DNA of 64,000 bases, taken from assembly GCA_028641055.1 (NCBI GenBank), contig CM054062.1:11550305-11614304 (forward strand). The letters run 5' to 3'. The position numbers and the translations under genes were made by a program. Of the stretch, positions 1 through 12,765 are shown piece after piece. The notes below the pieces were generated by a model. It saw nothing but the letters and a program-made list of their open reading frames with translations, had not been told where the DNA came from and ran no database searches. This DNA comes from Alopecurus myosuroides. Lineage: Eukaryota > Streptophyta > Magnoliopsida > Poales > Poaceae. Each line of letters opens with the position of its first letter. Position 1 is the stretch's first letter.

Positions 1-55
1 ACTTTTCTTTCCTATCTGACGTCCATGCTAACTAAGGTCTCCTAAGGTCAGGATG
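1..55 (-). mobile_element. Gypsy element G, start of internal domain (runs off left edge)
   Basis: Only the first bases downstream of the primer-binding site of element G are in the window. The element is on the minus strand, so its internal domain continues to the left of base 1. No coding sequence can be read here. The assignment rests on the adjacent primer site and LTR edge. Confidence 0.6.
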
Positions 56-67
56 GCTCTGATACCA
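56..67 (-). other. Primer-binding site, initiator tRNA-Met type (element G)
   Basis: On the minus strand this reads TGGTATCAGAGC, complementary to the 3' end of initiator tRNA-Met, the usual reverse-transcription primer of many plant Gypsy and Copia elements. It lies four bases inside the LTR edge at 72, which fixes the element's orientation as minus. Confidence 0.85.
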
Positions 68-450
68 ACTCTGTAAGGACCCCAGACCGGCAGTCTGAAA
101 CCCTACGTATGCATACATTCACGATCCCAGAAAGATCAGTCGTGAACAACATACACAGTTGGCACACAGAAATACATCATCCATTACACGAATACATAAA
201 GGTATTACACAAATGATCACATGATCAAGTTTAACGCAACTGCCACAAAGGGCAGGCAACTTAACAAACACAGCGGAAGACAATTAAAACACAACGCAGT
301 TGAGCCCAAGTCACGCCTTAACCTACAGGCTGCTGACCCGGAGACGATCCTAGTTCGCAAAGCCGTCAACTCCGTACTTCTCTTCATAGATCTCCTTCGG
401 AGGCTCCTTCTCAAAGTCTGGCAAGTAGATACCAGGGGCGAAACCATAAT

Positions 451-470
451 GAGTACATTTGAATGTACTC
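451..470 (-). promoter_or_regulatory. Hairpin upstream of candidate 3' splice acceptor in LTR G
   Basis: A perfect palindrome: stem GAGTACA/TGTACTC with 6-nt loop TTTGAA, or 9-bp arms with a 2-nt loop. On the minus strand it follows CTTGCT. About 30 nt further downstream the candidate acceptor reads TACTTGCCAG, with the exon starting at 417. The position matches hairpins in the solo LTR and in the 4.3-kb LTRs. The structure is seen; a role in splicing is inferred. Confidence 0.5.
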
Positions 471-3400
471 AGCAAGACATCCATCATGTCACTTACCAAC
501 ATGCAAGTATGCTTATATGGTGGATTAGGTAGGCTATAAATAGGGTTCACTACCAATGGTGTTCATATATGATGACACCACAGTTGCAGTCAAGTTTATC
601 TGTATCTTCGTTGAAGAAGATACTTCAGAAGAAAATAAAATAATATAGTTTTATTTCTCTTGTAGATATCCCATGTACAAGAGGTTTTGTAAAGCCTTGT
701 TAAAGAATATTTTCTCTTTGCAAAACTTCTTGGAATCAGTTTCCAGAATTCTTGCTTAGAGTAGAAAAGGTTTTCTTTGCAAAACATTTTTGTTTTGTAT
801 AACATCATCTGGCTTTTCATCATTGACGATACCTCCACGGTATACGTTTCCATTCCTTTCCGAACTTCACAAGTTCAACACTTCCTTTCCAACAATTCCT
901 TTTCAAAAAACTTCCTTTTTGAAAACATTGACACAATGCTAGCTACATGGCCATTCAACTGTCCATATCCGAGGACGCGGCTTCTTCGAAAAAGTTATAC
1001 TCTGCAGAGGTGTACACATCCACCAGATCCAGTACACCTCCCGTGAACAATCACGGACTGTAACAACAGTATGTAAACATCAGGTATCTGATCATAACCA
1101 TCCACTATGTTCAAGCTAGAATATGCCTATCTCTCAGTTGAGTTTTACCACATCCCCGGCACCGAGCTAATCCCCGCCAAGCCAGGATGCCTCAACTGAT
1201 GCATCCGGAGGGAAAATTAATCCCACACTTTATATGTCTCCACGACATTCGGTTCAGAGGATCGCATCCCCTATAGCACATTGAGATAGCACACACTAAT
1301 AAGAACAAACTTCAAGTTAAGCCCCTTGCCCATGTTGGGGTAGGGTGGCAGTACGGTAAAGGTTGTCCGGCGAAGACTAGGTTATGTGTCATTTTTGAAA
1401 ACACCACTTTCTCAAAAATGACCACTTCCACATTCCTCCGGAGAACAAGGATCCGCCTTTTCTCCGGGTTTTTCCGTAAATCCTTTGTTTTGTAGAATCA
1501 CAATTTTAGGGTGTCCACTTAGGGACTAGTAGATTTGATGGTAATAAATACCATATGGTGGCTTATGGGCTTGGTATTACCAAGTTTAACTACTGGCATG
1601 ATAGTAACCTATATAATAGTATAGTAATAAATTCCACATCAAAAATAGTTTTGATAATCAAGTTTTTGTAAAACTTCAGAGGTAAAACATGCATGATAGA
1701 TAATGATAAGTATTGTATCAGCAAGCATCAGGATGGCTTGCCTGGTATCTCTTGTGTCCCTGGTGTTGGAGTGACTGGAACTTGAAACAGAGCTTCACGA
1801 CACTTCCTTCCTCTTCGTTTTCTAACGCCGTAAGTGGAATAAAGGACACACATTCAGAACCAATCAAGGCAAGCAACCATACGTAACAATACATACAGAA
1901 AGGAAACTAATAATAACCTATCACTCAATTATTAATTGAGGCAAACAATCAAACACTCCTACTTGGCAGAAATGCCATTTAATAAGACAACTTAAGGTTG
2001 GAGGAACATATCTCACAACCTTAATATCATGGATTCAGTGGGTGTGCCACTCTCATACCAAGATATTAATAAGCCCAAAATACACTTAGTTTCACAAGGG
2101 TGAGACTACTAAAAGTATACAAAACATGCACAAAAATAAGCATGGCAATGGGTCTGTCAACCACACCACAAAAAGAATAAGGTAGCTATCTTACTAAGTC
2201 TAAATTCACAACAAGAATAAATGAGACACATGATTTGCAAAAGTTACTTTTACAAATCAGTGAGCCTACTCAAGTGTAACAAGGTAATAGACTCATCACA
2301 AAACACACAATTTCTCATAGTGAGAACAATAGAAACAATGGCTAAAAAGGAGGAATCCTATAGACATGCTTCTACTAAGGGTTTTCTATGCAAGCAAGCA
2401 TAACAAGTAAAGCACTAAAATGCAAACAAGGAACCATGTTATCATAAGGGTAAATGAAAACATGTCCTCATGCAAGGATACACAAATATCCACCAAACAC
2501 AAGTTGGCAGGAAAAATAATTCAACACAAGAACTGCTAAGGAAAACTAGTACTACTCACACATGAAGAATCAATGGATGTATTTCAATCAAGTAATTGAA
2601 AAACAACCAGAGGGTCCATGTCATAAAAATAGTAGTGAAAAACATATATACTTGCTATAACAAAAATATCCCATTTGAGAAAACAAGACATCAATTTGCA
2701 GGGCAACTCCTACATACTAGTAGTAATAAAAAGGGCATTACGAGAGGAATCAAACAACACTCCAAAGATGGATTTTTCCTAGCAAGCCACACATGATTAC
2801 AACCACTTACAAACATAAGCATACCCATTTTTGTTTAGCACAAAAATTCCCAAAGCAAAAATACTAGGCACTCATTAGTTATGAAACTACATAAGAGAAA
2901 TGCATCTAGTTTGGGGAAATAATGTTTCCACCAAAAATGCGATGAAACCAGTGGGTGTTCCACTAGCATAACAAAGCATTAAGAGGTCACAAAGCCTCTG
3001 GTCACACTTGACAACAATTAGCAAAAACCTAAACTAGCACCTAGTGCAATAACAATACTAGCAGAAAATAATAGGGTGCAAAAATAAGCAAGGCAATGCT
3101 ACTCATGCTATTATTTCCACACAAGTGAAAACTTTAGGGGTCAAGTACTCATAACAACATCATCAAAAAGCTACTGGACCTATGGATACAACATAAAAAT
3201 ATGTGGCTACTCAACCACATATATTGTGCTAAAAATTCTACACATGAGAGAATTTTTCCATAACATTCTCATAGTAATGACTAAGCTACTCATGCTTTTC
3301 TACCAATTCAAATGCAAGATAGCAGAGGTGATAACAACACAATATAAGTACCAACATGGTACTGGATTCAATCAACAAACCAAGTGTTTGCACATATATT

Positions 3401-4565
3401 TAACACTCAAAAATACTATGCAAGTAATAACTAGAGGTAAAACATATTCTATTCCCATAAATCATATTTCTTCTCAACTCAAGCCCACACAATATAACAT
3501 GCTAAAAATAGCTAAGTAACACTTATAAAACAAGTTCACACCACTTATACATGCTAGAAAACATTATTGCAACACAAAAATATAATCACAACAATTAATT
3601 ACCTAAAATGCCAAAATGGCAGAAATATGCAAAACAAAGATCTGTCCACCAAAATTTATATGATGCTCTAAAAATTAAACCCTTATAGTTTTGGATAGTC
3701 CTAAACATATACAAGACCATCCAATTGAGTTTGCATCAAAATTCGTTTTTAATTAATTTATAAAAATCACCAAAGTGCTTACTGGTGTTTTACCAAATTG
3801 CATGCCATTTCAAAGATACAATGAATTTGGAAGCAAGGTTAAATGGTACTGTTAGGAAATGTCATGGGCTTTCCAATGCAATTGGCCTCACTTCATTCGG
3901 AGTTGTGAAATTAAAATGGTGCTCATTTTGGTGTTTCTGATACCTGTTGCCAAATCATTTTTCATTTCAAATCTATTCATCCAAATGTAGATCTACAAGT
4001 TGGATGTGGTTTAGATTTTGTTAGTGTACCACTGTGATTTTTGGTTTGGTCAAAATCATCTTTTAGGTTGCCATTTAGAGCCAAAAGTAAACAGGTCTGT
4101 TGCTGTGAAAATAAAATTGGAAAAGAACTAGAGTTGGGCCAGATCTGCTGAATGGGCCGGCCCTGGGCAAATCTCACCGCGAGGGAAGCTAGCCCCTGAG
4201 GCTGACACGCGGGCCAACCGCCACGCGGGCAGCCACGCAGGCAGCGCGGCCCCACGGGCTAATTTGACTGCCCAGCGCGGGTCAAGGGGCGCTGACACGA
4301 GCATGACCTCACCCTGAGGTCATCCGCCGGCGGAACAACTCCGGCGAGCTCGCATACGGCGAAATCGGCGACCAATTCGCAACATAAAAACATCTACGCA
4401 ACGCTCACGATGAGGGGAACCAAGCGGGAGCGATCTCGTTTCCCGGGAACGGCCGGAAGGCGGCCGGCGACGAGGACGCGCGGCGACCGTACAGCGAGCG
4501 CGGCGTGGAGAGGTTCTAGGGGGAGAGGGAGGGGGGAAAGTGGTCGGGGGAGTTCCCCTGCTCAC

Positions 4566-4830
4566 CTAGAATGCGATGGAGGGCTCGTCTAGGGCGGGGA
4601 AGGGCCGAGGCGGCCGGAATCCGTCGCCGGAGTGCCGTCGGGGCCGAAGAGGAATCGGGACGGCGCGGGCACTACGGGTCGTCCCACCTCGATTCCCTTG
4701 GCACACGTGCTCAACACGACGTGGGGGAGCTAATGGGACACACGGTTGCCGGCGGCGAGCTCGGAGAGGGCCAAATCGACGGCGAGCTATTAGCCTAGGG
4801 TTCGGTTTGGGCATCTTTTTGTACAGTGGG
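4566..4830 (-). promoter_or_regulatory. GC-rich leader block ending in a consensus splice donor (LTR G)
   Basis: Read on the minus strand, this GC-rich block ends ATTCTAG followed by GTGAGCAGG, a strong plant 5' splice site with the first intron base at 4565. An ACCCTAG motif, common near transcript starts of Triticeae repeats, lies near 4795-4801. I saw no clear TATA box. I infer it is the transcribed leader exon of the LTR; the upstream end is approximate. Confidence 0.4.
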
Positions 4831-6175
4831 AGAGAGCTCGAGGGGGGGGGGGGAGAGATAGAGGGGGGGCCTGGGGGAGACAAGGCACATGGGGGGGCCT
4901 CTTATCCCTCAAGGGTTCCTTCCCTTCGAAGCCATGGCTAGGGGTGCTGTTTGCTACAGAGAGCTAGAGGTAGAAGAAGGTGGTGACTCGGATTTCATCT
5001 AGGTCCCTGGAAAATTTACAACTAGGTCCTTCTCTTCTCTGAAAAAGGATGTTTTCACTAAGCAAACAAGGTTTAAATTTTAAATCCTTTTGCCCAAAAT
5101 TCTAATTAGTTAAGATACACAACATATGTGAAAATTGGCTCAATTAGATAAACATGATAATTCAAAGTTGTTCAAATTTGAATTCTTACATAAATGGACA
5201 TTGAATTTATTAACCTACTTAGGAGCTTCCAAAAATGATAATTTTTGGCACACATTCCGTATTTGATGTGTTCCTTATGTGGTAGAAAATTCAAGTCATT
5301 TTGAGTTACTTCATAGAACAAACTTGTTCAAATTTCAAAAAGGTGCTGTCAAGAAAACAGGGGTTTTTGGCAACTTAAATTATTCAAAAACTTGTGCCCT
5401 TTTGGTTTTCATCCTTATTTATGATATAGAGCATGTGGTATTTATTTCATGGCATTTGGAAAAAGTTTGTAGAACAAACTTGTTCAAAATCCCAAATGTT
5501 GCTGTGGAGAAAAATCTTGTTTTCAGGACTTTAATGGATTCAAATTTTGGTCTCCTCTTGTGTGTGTTCCTTATTTGATATAAGGAAGCAATGGTATGAA
5601 TTTCAAATCATTTTAAGAAATTTTCCAATAGTAACTTGTTTTAGTTTTCTGTTTCTAGAAATATTGGAATTTCAATTTAATAAGGCACTAGGCTTTTCTT
5701 TAACAATGCTTTGCCAAAATATTTATGTGACTAGAGATATCAAGTCAATGCTCTCCAATACCTTTGTTATTAAGCTTGCAAGGTTGTAAAAACATTTGAT
5801 AATATTTTGGTGAAGCATTTAAGAATGCCTCCTTTTCCTGATAATCTTTTAGGGAAATTTTATTAAGTGTTTCCTCTTTCTTAATTTAGGTCTTGGAATA
5901 ATATTCAACAAGTATGAGATTCACAAGATAGTTTTGGAAAACTATTTGATCAATATTCACTTTAGAAAATATTGCCAAAGTTATTGGAACAATATGTTGA
6001 ATATTTGTAGTTTACTGCTTTGCTATCTTTTAAAGTTTGCTTTCCATTTCTTAGCCATGTAAGTTTATATAATTAGTTTGTTTAGTTGCACTCAAACAAA
6101 TACAATCAAAGTTTAATTGTCAAGCAATTAGCAAAACAACAGTGTTATCAGGTATTCCAAAATTGGGATGTGACA

Positions 6176-6226
6176 ATCACACCCTTCTCTTGGGGTATCC
6201 CAACGATTTCAAGATCTGCACCATCA
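6176..6226 (+). mobile_element. 3' tail of the 5' LTR of Athila-like element A
   Basis: These 51 bases match the end of A's 3' LTR (11195-11245) with a few substitutions, both ending in GATCTGCACCATCA. They are directly followed by an Athila-type primer site. The rest of this 5' LTR lies left of the window, displaced by the insertion of element G. Confidence 0.85.
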
Positions 6227-9200
6227 AAGACTTTTTCTTGCGCCGTTGCCGGGGAGAAGGAAGTCTTCTGGCAAGGGGAGTCTCTCACTCTCAACCTCTT
6301 TATTTTGTTTACTGTCTTGCTTTTATTTTTGTCTTGTTGTGCTTCTCTATATCAAAAACACACAAAAAAATTAGTTTACTTTATAGCTATTTTTTATTTG
6401 CTTGCTTTTATTTTGCTATAATGAGTATTCCTGAAGTAGAGGTTTGTTCTTTTAGGCAACAAGGGGGAGAGAGTTTAAAAGATGATTAGTATAGAATAAA
6501 TGATGCTCATAATAGGTGCACAAAAAAATATTCTACCTTGATACTCCTGAGAAATTTTGATGTTGGTATTTCTGGCTGGTATAGGCATGTGTTAGATAAT
6601 CATACGAGTGGAAATTTTCTAGGAACTCCTGCCTTGGAAGCATGCAATTTGATTGAAAGTTTAGTAGGAGCACCCCCCCACTACAACTGTTAAAACCGAG
6701 ACCACTTTGGAGGATGTTATTAATAAGCTAAACTCTTTGGAAATAAACTTACCGATTTTCCGTGATAATGCTAGCAAAGTTAATGAATCAATAATTACTG
6801 TTGATAAAAGAATCACTACTCTAGAAGCTAGCAACACTCATGATGATCAAAATTTTAGGATTGGTAAATTAGAGGAGGCTATGGGAAATTTAAGCTCGAC
6901 TTTTTCATCTCTGAAATTCAAAAAGGAGAAAGCCTTTGTGGGAAAGGAGCAAAGATTCATGTATGTTCCCAAGATAACTAAACCTAAATCTCAATATGTG
7001 CTGAAAATTGCTAAACCAATTAATGAAAATAAAAGTGATCTTTATGTTGAATCTTCAGAAACACCTAGAGTGCCCAATGCTGCAAATAATGATTTAGAGG
7101 AAGTTATTGATGTTGATGCGTCTTCACTTGAAAATACTTGAGTTCCTTTCTATGCCTAGCTGAAAGGCGTTAAAGAAAAGCGCTACCGGGAGACAACCCG
7201 TTTTATTTCGCTATTTTCAACCTGTTTTCCTTTGTTTTATTTTGTCTGCTTTGCACCTAGGTGTCGTATATTTTCTTAGAGACCCCGCTGTATCTTTTAT
7301 TTTGAGTTTTGTTGAGCCAAGTAAAGCCTCTAGTGGAAAGTTGAGGCTATATTTCGGATTTCTGCGCAGAAAACAGATTTCTTCTGTCCACTGTTTATTC
7401 CGTATAAAATCACGGAAAGTTCAAAATGATCTGAGTTTTTTTGTGCGTGATTCTGGGCTGTATACGCAACTTTCCTTAGCTGACCACTTTTTGATTTGAG
7501 CAACAGAAGATTTTCGAAAAAAATCATCTTACCTGCTGTCCTGTTTTGACAGATTTCTGCCAATTATTGCATTTGCATCTTAATCGCTTTCTTTTGGTGT
7601 CCTTTTGAGAAAAAGAGTTTTAAAAGAAGTTGTGACAGTAGCTAATGTGTTTTTGAGTGTTAGACTTGTGTTGAAACTGAACCATGTGAATTTATTTTTT
7701 CGATTGCACTAACGTTGCTAATGAAGATTGTGAGAAGTTTGGTGTGAAGGAAGTTTTCAAGGGTCAAGAGAAGAGAATGATATGATGTGATCAAGAAGAG
7801 TGAAAATCCTAAGATTGGAGATGCCCCGGTGGTACATCCCATCAAATTTCAAGAAGACTCAAGCGTCTAAGCTTGGGGATTCCCAAGGCATCTACTTCTT
7901 CATCAACAAATTATCAGGTCACTTCTAGTGAACTATATTTTTATTCGGTCACATCTTATGTGCTTTACTTGGAGCGTCTTTTATTTTTGTTTTCAGTCTG
8001 TTTTTTATTTCAGTTTGTTTTTACTTTTGCAATAAACTTGGTTGGACCCCAACATTCTTTTATTGGAGAGTGACACGCTCCGCTTTTTCATGAATACTTT
8101 GTATTCTTAATCTCTATCTGGCTGCTGCATTTATTTAGCCCCTGTTTTGCATGTATCTCTTATTAGAGCTGTTAGTTTTAGTAGTATTATGTGAGTACTC
8201 TCATGTTTGCTTGCTGTAGCATTTAGAGAGTTTTTTTAAACATATCTTGTATGGTGCTTGTTGGGAGAAGAAACTGCTGTTTAAAGTAGAATTTATATTG
8301 GTGCAAGTAGAAGTTTGTTTAGACTGTTGCTAGAACTTTTTCATGCCATGCTAAATGTTATTTTAGTTACAAAGACTTGTGATGTTGAGTAGCATGAACA
8401 GCCTCAAATAGCTGAGAGTGTTAATATGTCATTGAAAGATTCATGAGTTGTTCTTGTCATGAGGAAGCATAAATTTTTGGTATTCTCTTTCGAATGTTTT
8501 ATTTGATTGCCTTGCCGCATGCTCACACCATGTTTATGACTACAAACCAGTCACGAATAGCCTCCATGACCACTTAGTTTTTGAACTGTGATAATGTTTA
8601 TGCTTTAATTAATGATGCTTATGTCGCTATGCGTGATTATGGCTCTTATGCTCTCTTGATTTGTCACTCCCAGTCTTTTGCTAGCCTCCACCTGTACTGA
8701 GTATAAGCTCTACTCGTGCATCCAACTCCCTTAAACAAAAGTTTTTCCCATTGTGTCCACCATACCTACCTACGTGTGGTATTTAAATGCCACTCCAAGT
8801 AAATTGCTCATGTGTTACCTTTAAAACCTTCAAAATTACACCTGCTTTATGTTCCTGTTTTTGCTCATGAGGACGTCAATAGAGAATCTTTATCTCACTT
8901 GTTGATTGAACTTTCACACCTTGGACTAGTGGCTTCATCCGCTTATCCAATTGATAGAAGAGCTGGCAGCGGGATGCCCAGCGCCAAAGTAATACAACAA
9001 ATTCTCTTCACTATTTTTGCCCCTGAGGATTCGGTTAGCCATGGTTTGTGAAAGATGGATGGGAGGAGTGTCAAACTTTTAATACCTCTGTTTAATAAAA
9101 GTAGAAGCTCTAGTACATGAGTGATCCCTGCTTCCCTCCGTGAAGGGACTTTCTTTTACTTTTATGTTGAGTCTCCATCTTCTAACTTTATGCACAGTTG

Positions 9201-9654
9201 AGAGAGCATTTTTGCCATTCTTAGTTCTACATGCATTGTCCCATGAACATCAGTAATTACTTCATGATGTGATATGATTTGTTCTTAAATTATTTGCTCT
9301 AGTCTTCCTCATGAATTTTGAAGGTACCCTGGCATTTATGTTTTGCCCCACTCTTAAGGACTAGCGAAATATCACTTTGCCATGCTTTCTCTATACCGGA
9401 AACAGATGTTTATCTTTCTTTGCATTATTATTCATGATCCTTTATTTGAGATACTCTTCATGATGAAAAGTGATTGCTTTGCTTTATTATTAAAGTTCTA
9501 TTTATCATGTTTGTGTTTGAAGTTCTATGATCTCAGCTTGCATATGCCTTTACATTTTTTTGACCAAGATTATGTTAGTAGCATGTCACCTCAGAAATTA
9601 TTGTTTTATCGTTTACCTACTCGAGGACGAGTAGGAACTAAGCTTGGGGATGCT
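6227..9654 (+). mobile_element. Internal domain of non-autonomous Athila-like element A
   Basis: It begins with a primer site (6239-6255, TGCGCCGTTGCCGGGGA), complementary to the 3' end of tRNA-Asp, as in Athila-group Gypsy elements. A T-rich leader and a decayed gag (6421-7141) follow, then about 2.5 kb with no convincing ORF. It ends in the polypurine tract AAGCTTGGGGATGCT just before 9655. There is no protease, reverse transcriptase, RNase H or integrase, so it could move only with enzymes from another element. The 3' noncoding part is shared with elements B and C. Confidence 0.85.
6421..7141 (+). pseudogene. Decayed Athila-type gag (element A)
   Basis: The start MSIPEVEVCSFRQQGGES resembles the FKQGxxES start of Athila gag, but it stops after about 22 codons (stop at 6487-6489). 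Further pieces follow, including NFLGTPALEACNLIESLVG, and then an open frame of 144 codons from 6707 to 7141. The latter starts MEDVINKLNSLEINLP and is rich in charged residues and heptad-like leucines, so it probably formed a coiled coil in the gag C-terminal part. No zinc knuckle or enzymatic motif is visible. The pieces are separated by stops and frame changes, so I call it a pseudogene. The Athila assignment comes from the primer site and LTR as much as from the protein. Confidence 0.7.
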
Positions 9655-11245
9655 TGATACGTCTCCAACGTATCTATAATTTCTGATGCTCCATGATAAT
9701 ATTATGCCAATTGCTACATGTTTTCTCACTTCTTTATGTCATTTTTACACGTTTTCCGGGACTAACCTATTAACAAGATGCCAAGTGCCAGTTCCCTGTT
9801 TTCTTCTGTTTTTGGTTTCAGAAAAGTTGTTCTGGAAATATTCTCGGAATTAGACCCGACAAAGCCCGAAGTGCCTATTTTCCCCGGAAGCATCGAGAAG
9901 ACCGAAGAGGAGACGAAGAGGGGCATCAGGGGGCCCACACCATGGGGCGGCACGCCCCCCTTGGCCGCGCCAGGGGGTGGTGTGGGGCCCCCAGGGCTCC
10001 ACCGCCTCTGCCCTTTCGCCTATTTATTCCCCCCGGATGGAAAACCCTAGACACCTAATCAAATATCCCCGAAAAGTTCCGCAGCCGCCGTCACCGTCAA
10101 CCCTAGACCAGGGGGGTTCTGAAGCTGTCTCCGGCACCCTGCCGGAGAGGAAATCATTGTCGGAGGCCTCTTCATCACCATGCCTGCCTCCGGAGTGATG
10201 CGTGAGTAGTTCATCCTTGGACTACGGGTCCATAGCAGTAGCTAGATGGTTGTGTTCTCCTCATATGCCTCCATGTTTAGATCTCGTGAGCTGCCTAACA
10301 TGATCGGGATTGATCTTATGTAATTCTATGTGATGTGTTTGCTGGGATCCGATGAACATTGAACTTATGCCAAGTTGATTATAGTCTTTATTTTCATATG
10401 ATATTTGTGATCTTGCATGCTTTTCGTTGCTAGTGGTTGCTCTGGCCAAGTAGGTGCTAGTGACTCCAAGAGGGAGTATTTATGCTCGATAGTGGGTTCA
10501 TGCCTCCTCTTCGCTATGCTCGAGTGACAGAAACGTGAAGGGGGAGGATGTGTTGTTTCCATTAGGGAGAAAACAACAGTGAGAGTACCCGCGTGTATAA
10601 TCATTGCTTACATTACACACTTTGTTTAATGTAGTTATCTGTTTCTTGCAACTTAATACCTAAGGGGGTTCAGATGATAATCTGAGGGTGGATTATTAGT
10701 CATAGGTGCAGTTGGATTACGGTCTATGTATATTGTTGTCATGCCCGCACGAAATAGCATAGTAGCCATCATGTCATGAATGTGCACTACTGTGCAACCA
10801 CTATTTGTCAATTGGCGAGTTGTAATTTGTTCACCGAGCATGCTATCTTTTAAGGAGAGACACCACTATTGAACCTATGAACCCCGGTCCATTTTCTGAC
10901 ACTGTTAAAACAAACCACCACAATTTCCTGCTTTCTTTACTTACTGCAAGCATACATTATTTTCCACACGATACGTCTAATCTTTGTTTTCAGCAAGACC
11001 AGTGAGATTGACAAACTCACTGTACTGTTGGCACAAAGTATTTTGGTTGTGTTGTGTGAAGATTCCACGTTGTTGCTGACACCGCCTGAGCCATCACCAC
11101 CGTCAGTGGCATCAACCTTCCGAAGGTCCTGTTTCTCCTACTGGATTGATAACCTTGGTTCTTAACTAAGGGGAAAACTCCTACCATTGTGCTCATCACA
11201 CCCTCCTCTTGGGGTATCCCAACGAGTGCAAGATCTGCACCATCA
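9655..11245 (+). mobile_element. 3' LTR of Athila-like element A (about 1.59 kb)
   Basis: It starts TGATACGTCTCCAACGTATC right after the polypurine tract and ends CTGCACCATCA. It shares layout and sequence with the LTRs of elements B (31781, 37015) and C (49440, minus). A TATA-like CCTATTTATTCC lies near 10019, followed by an AAACCCTAG leader motif. The predicted target duplication to its right is CCCGC (11246-11250); the left partner is outside the window. ORFs here are chance readings. Confidence 0.9.
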
Positions 11246-12077
11246 CCCGCCAAATGCATTGCTTCAAAAGGCTCCAAAATTGCGAAAATGGAAGATCCTT
11301 CAGAAGTCACTCAACAAGGGAGGTCGTGGTATCATCTACTTCTATACGCTCCCCTACTCCTCGGAAGGACGCCCCACCGGGAACAAAAAGGCAAAGGCGC
11401 CTAGTGTGGTAGCTGCATCATCAAAAAGGGTCCAATCATCCATCAACAAGATCCTCGCTGATGTCTCATCAAATTCAAGTTTGAGGCGTCAAGAAAATGA
11501 AGCTAGGTAGACGGTCTTGATAGAGAAGACCGACACCAAGATCGTCTTCGAGAGGGCGAAATGCAGTGAAGAAAATAAAGGAGGATTTCATTATCTTGAC
11601 CATAGATGTGACAAAACATGGATCTGAAGGTGAAGGCGGTGCATATGATGGTTTGTGCCGCCACCTTGCAAGAAATGGGTATCAGTTCGGCACCGACGGC
11701 ATCCACGACGACATCCATGGAGAGAACGACGATGACAACAACGGCAATGTCAGAATACCAAGCTACGACAATGACGCCCACACATTTCATTTTATTTCAT
11801 CCAATGTGTGTGGACGGACTTTTGTGGCCTTTTAGTGGTCTAGACTTTGTCCATTGTGACCCGACTTTGAATATATGGCCGAAACTATGTATAGTTTTAT
11901 TTCAAAACATTTTGAATTGCAAAGAAAAAACTATGAAAAAATCTATTGAAAGGCCGTATTGGGAGTGCCGAGTGCTGCTAGTAAGAGACGCTCCCAATAG
12001 ACTAGCACAGCTTGCGACGCTTCTAATAGCGCTTGACCAGCGTTGCTGCCCGACAACCTATTGGTGGAGTGATGCTC
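11246..12077 (+). pseudogene. PIF/Harbinger 3' fragment with ORF1 (Myb/NAM-like) remnant
   Basis: Short readings such as GRPTGNKKAKA and SSINKILADV match the second half of the grass Harbinger ORF1 family. The same GRPxGNKKAKA signature is in the complete element at 16316 onward. ORF1 of PIF/Harbinger is a DNA-binding Myb/SANT-like partner of the transposase. Stops after LRRQENEAR and later frame changes break the frame. The right end reads GGAGTGATGCTC, a plausible Harbinger terminal inverted repeat, followed by TTA (12078-12080), the usual 3-bp target. The left part is missing and abuts the LTR of element A, so A probably inserted into this transposon. Confidence 0.65.
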
Positions 12078-12080
12078 TTA

Positions 12081-12765
12081 GAGCATCTCTAGAAGATCCC
12101 GGATAAATAGATCCGGAAAACCCGTTTAGGGGACCGAGAAAAAATGTTTTGCGGGAAGAAACTCCGAGCGGGAACAAATCCACTAAATTCATACTGAAAA
12201 TTCGAACAAATACTTCCCGCTAGAAATTTAAAAGCAAGTTTGCGGAATCCTAATCTAAACTACATATCCTGGCCGATGCCGAGGATTTCCTCCTCGACGA
12301 TCTTCTGCCGAGCCAACGAGAGCTCGACTTCGTCTACGACCCGCTAGAGCCAGTCCGCCGCACCCGGAGCACCTGCGTCAAAGGCGATGCTGGCGATGTA
12401 GAGTCCATCCTCTGCATCTTTGGTGCGCTTGATCGCCGGCAGCACGCGCTCCAGGAGATTCTCTCAGCTACATAAGTTGGTGTCCCGACGGTTGGCGAGG
12501 GTGATTTTAACAGAATCCGGCCCAAGCGGAGGCGATTGAGGCAGCTGACGACCATCATCCTCCTCCGCTGGCTGAACCCTAGCCGCACGCCGCAGATGGT
12601 GCTTGTAGTTCGCCACAGCCTCCGCGCGAACTTGGGCAGACGGTCGTTCGTCATCTCCGGCATCTTCTCCGTGCGGAAACGCTTGCTTGAGTTTGCGGTG
12701 ACTTATAATGTTAAGCAAATACACCCGGCCTCTACATCAAAATAATGCACACAATCGACATCTAA
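12081..12765 (-). mobile_element. Second Harbinger-like fragment, back-to-back with the first
   Basis: It starts GAGCATCTCTAGAAG, a Harbinger-type end, immediately after the TTA that ends the previous element. The minus strand shows short coding-like pieces, for example ARQKIVEEEILGIGQDM near 12270-12310 and DGLYIASIAFDAG near 12400, separated by stops. I do not recognise the protein with confidence. No matching right end was found, so the right limit is where the LINE remnant appears to begin. The fragment may be a non-autonomous derivative. Confidence 0.4.

Larger units (their letters stand above)
72..6175 (-). mobile_element. Giant LTR (about 6.1 kb), 5' LTR of Gypsy element G
   Basis: The plus strand starts TGTAAGGACCCC next to the tRNA-Met primer site and ends GGGATGTGACA. 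Read on the minus strand it is TGTCACATCCC to CCTTACA, a normal TG..CA LTR of unusual length. The right edge falls inside the tail of the element A LTR: the flank 6176-6226 continues the sequence found at the end of A's 3' LTR (11195-11245). The expected 5-bp target duplication would be ATCAC (6176-6180), but its partner is outside the window. The LTR is AT-rich with a GC-rich block at about 4150-4950, and has no significant ORF. Its inner layout (hairpin 451-470, donor 4565) matches two other giant LTRs in this window. Primer site and terminal sequence fit a Tekay-like chromovirus lineage, but this is inference. Confidence 0.8.
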
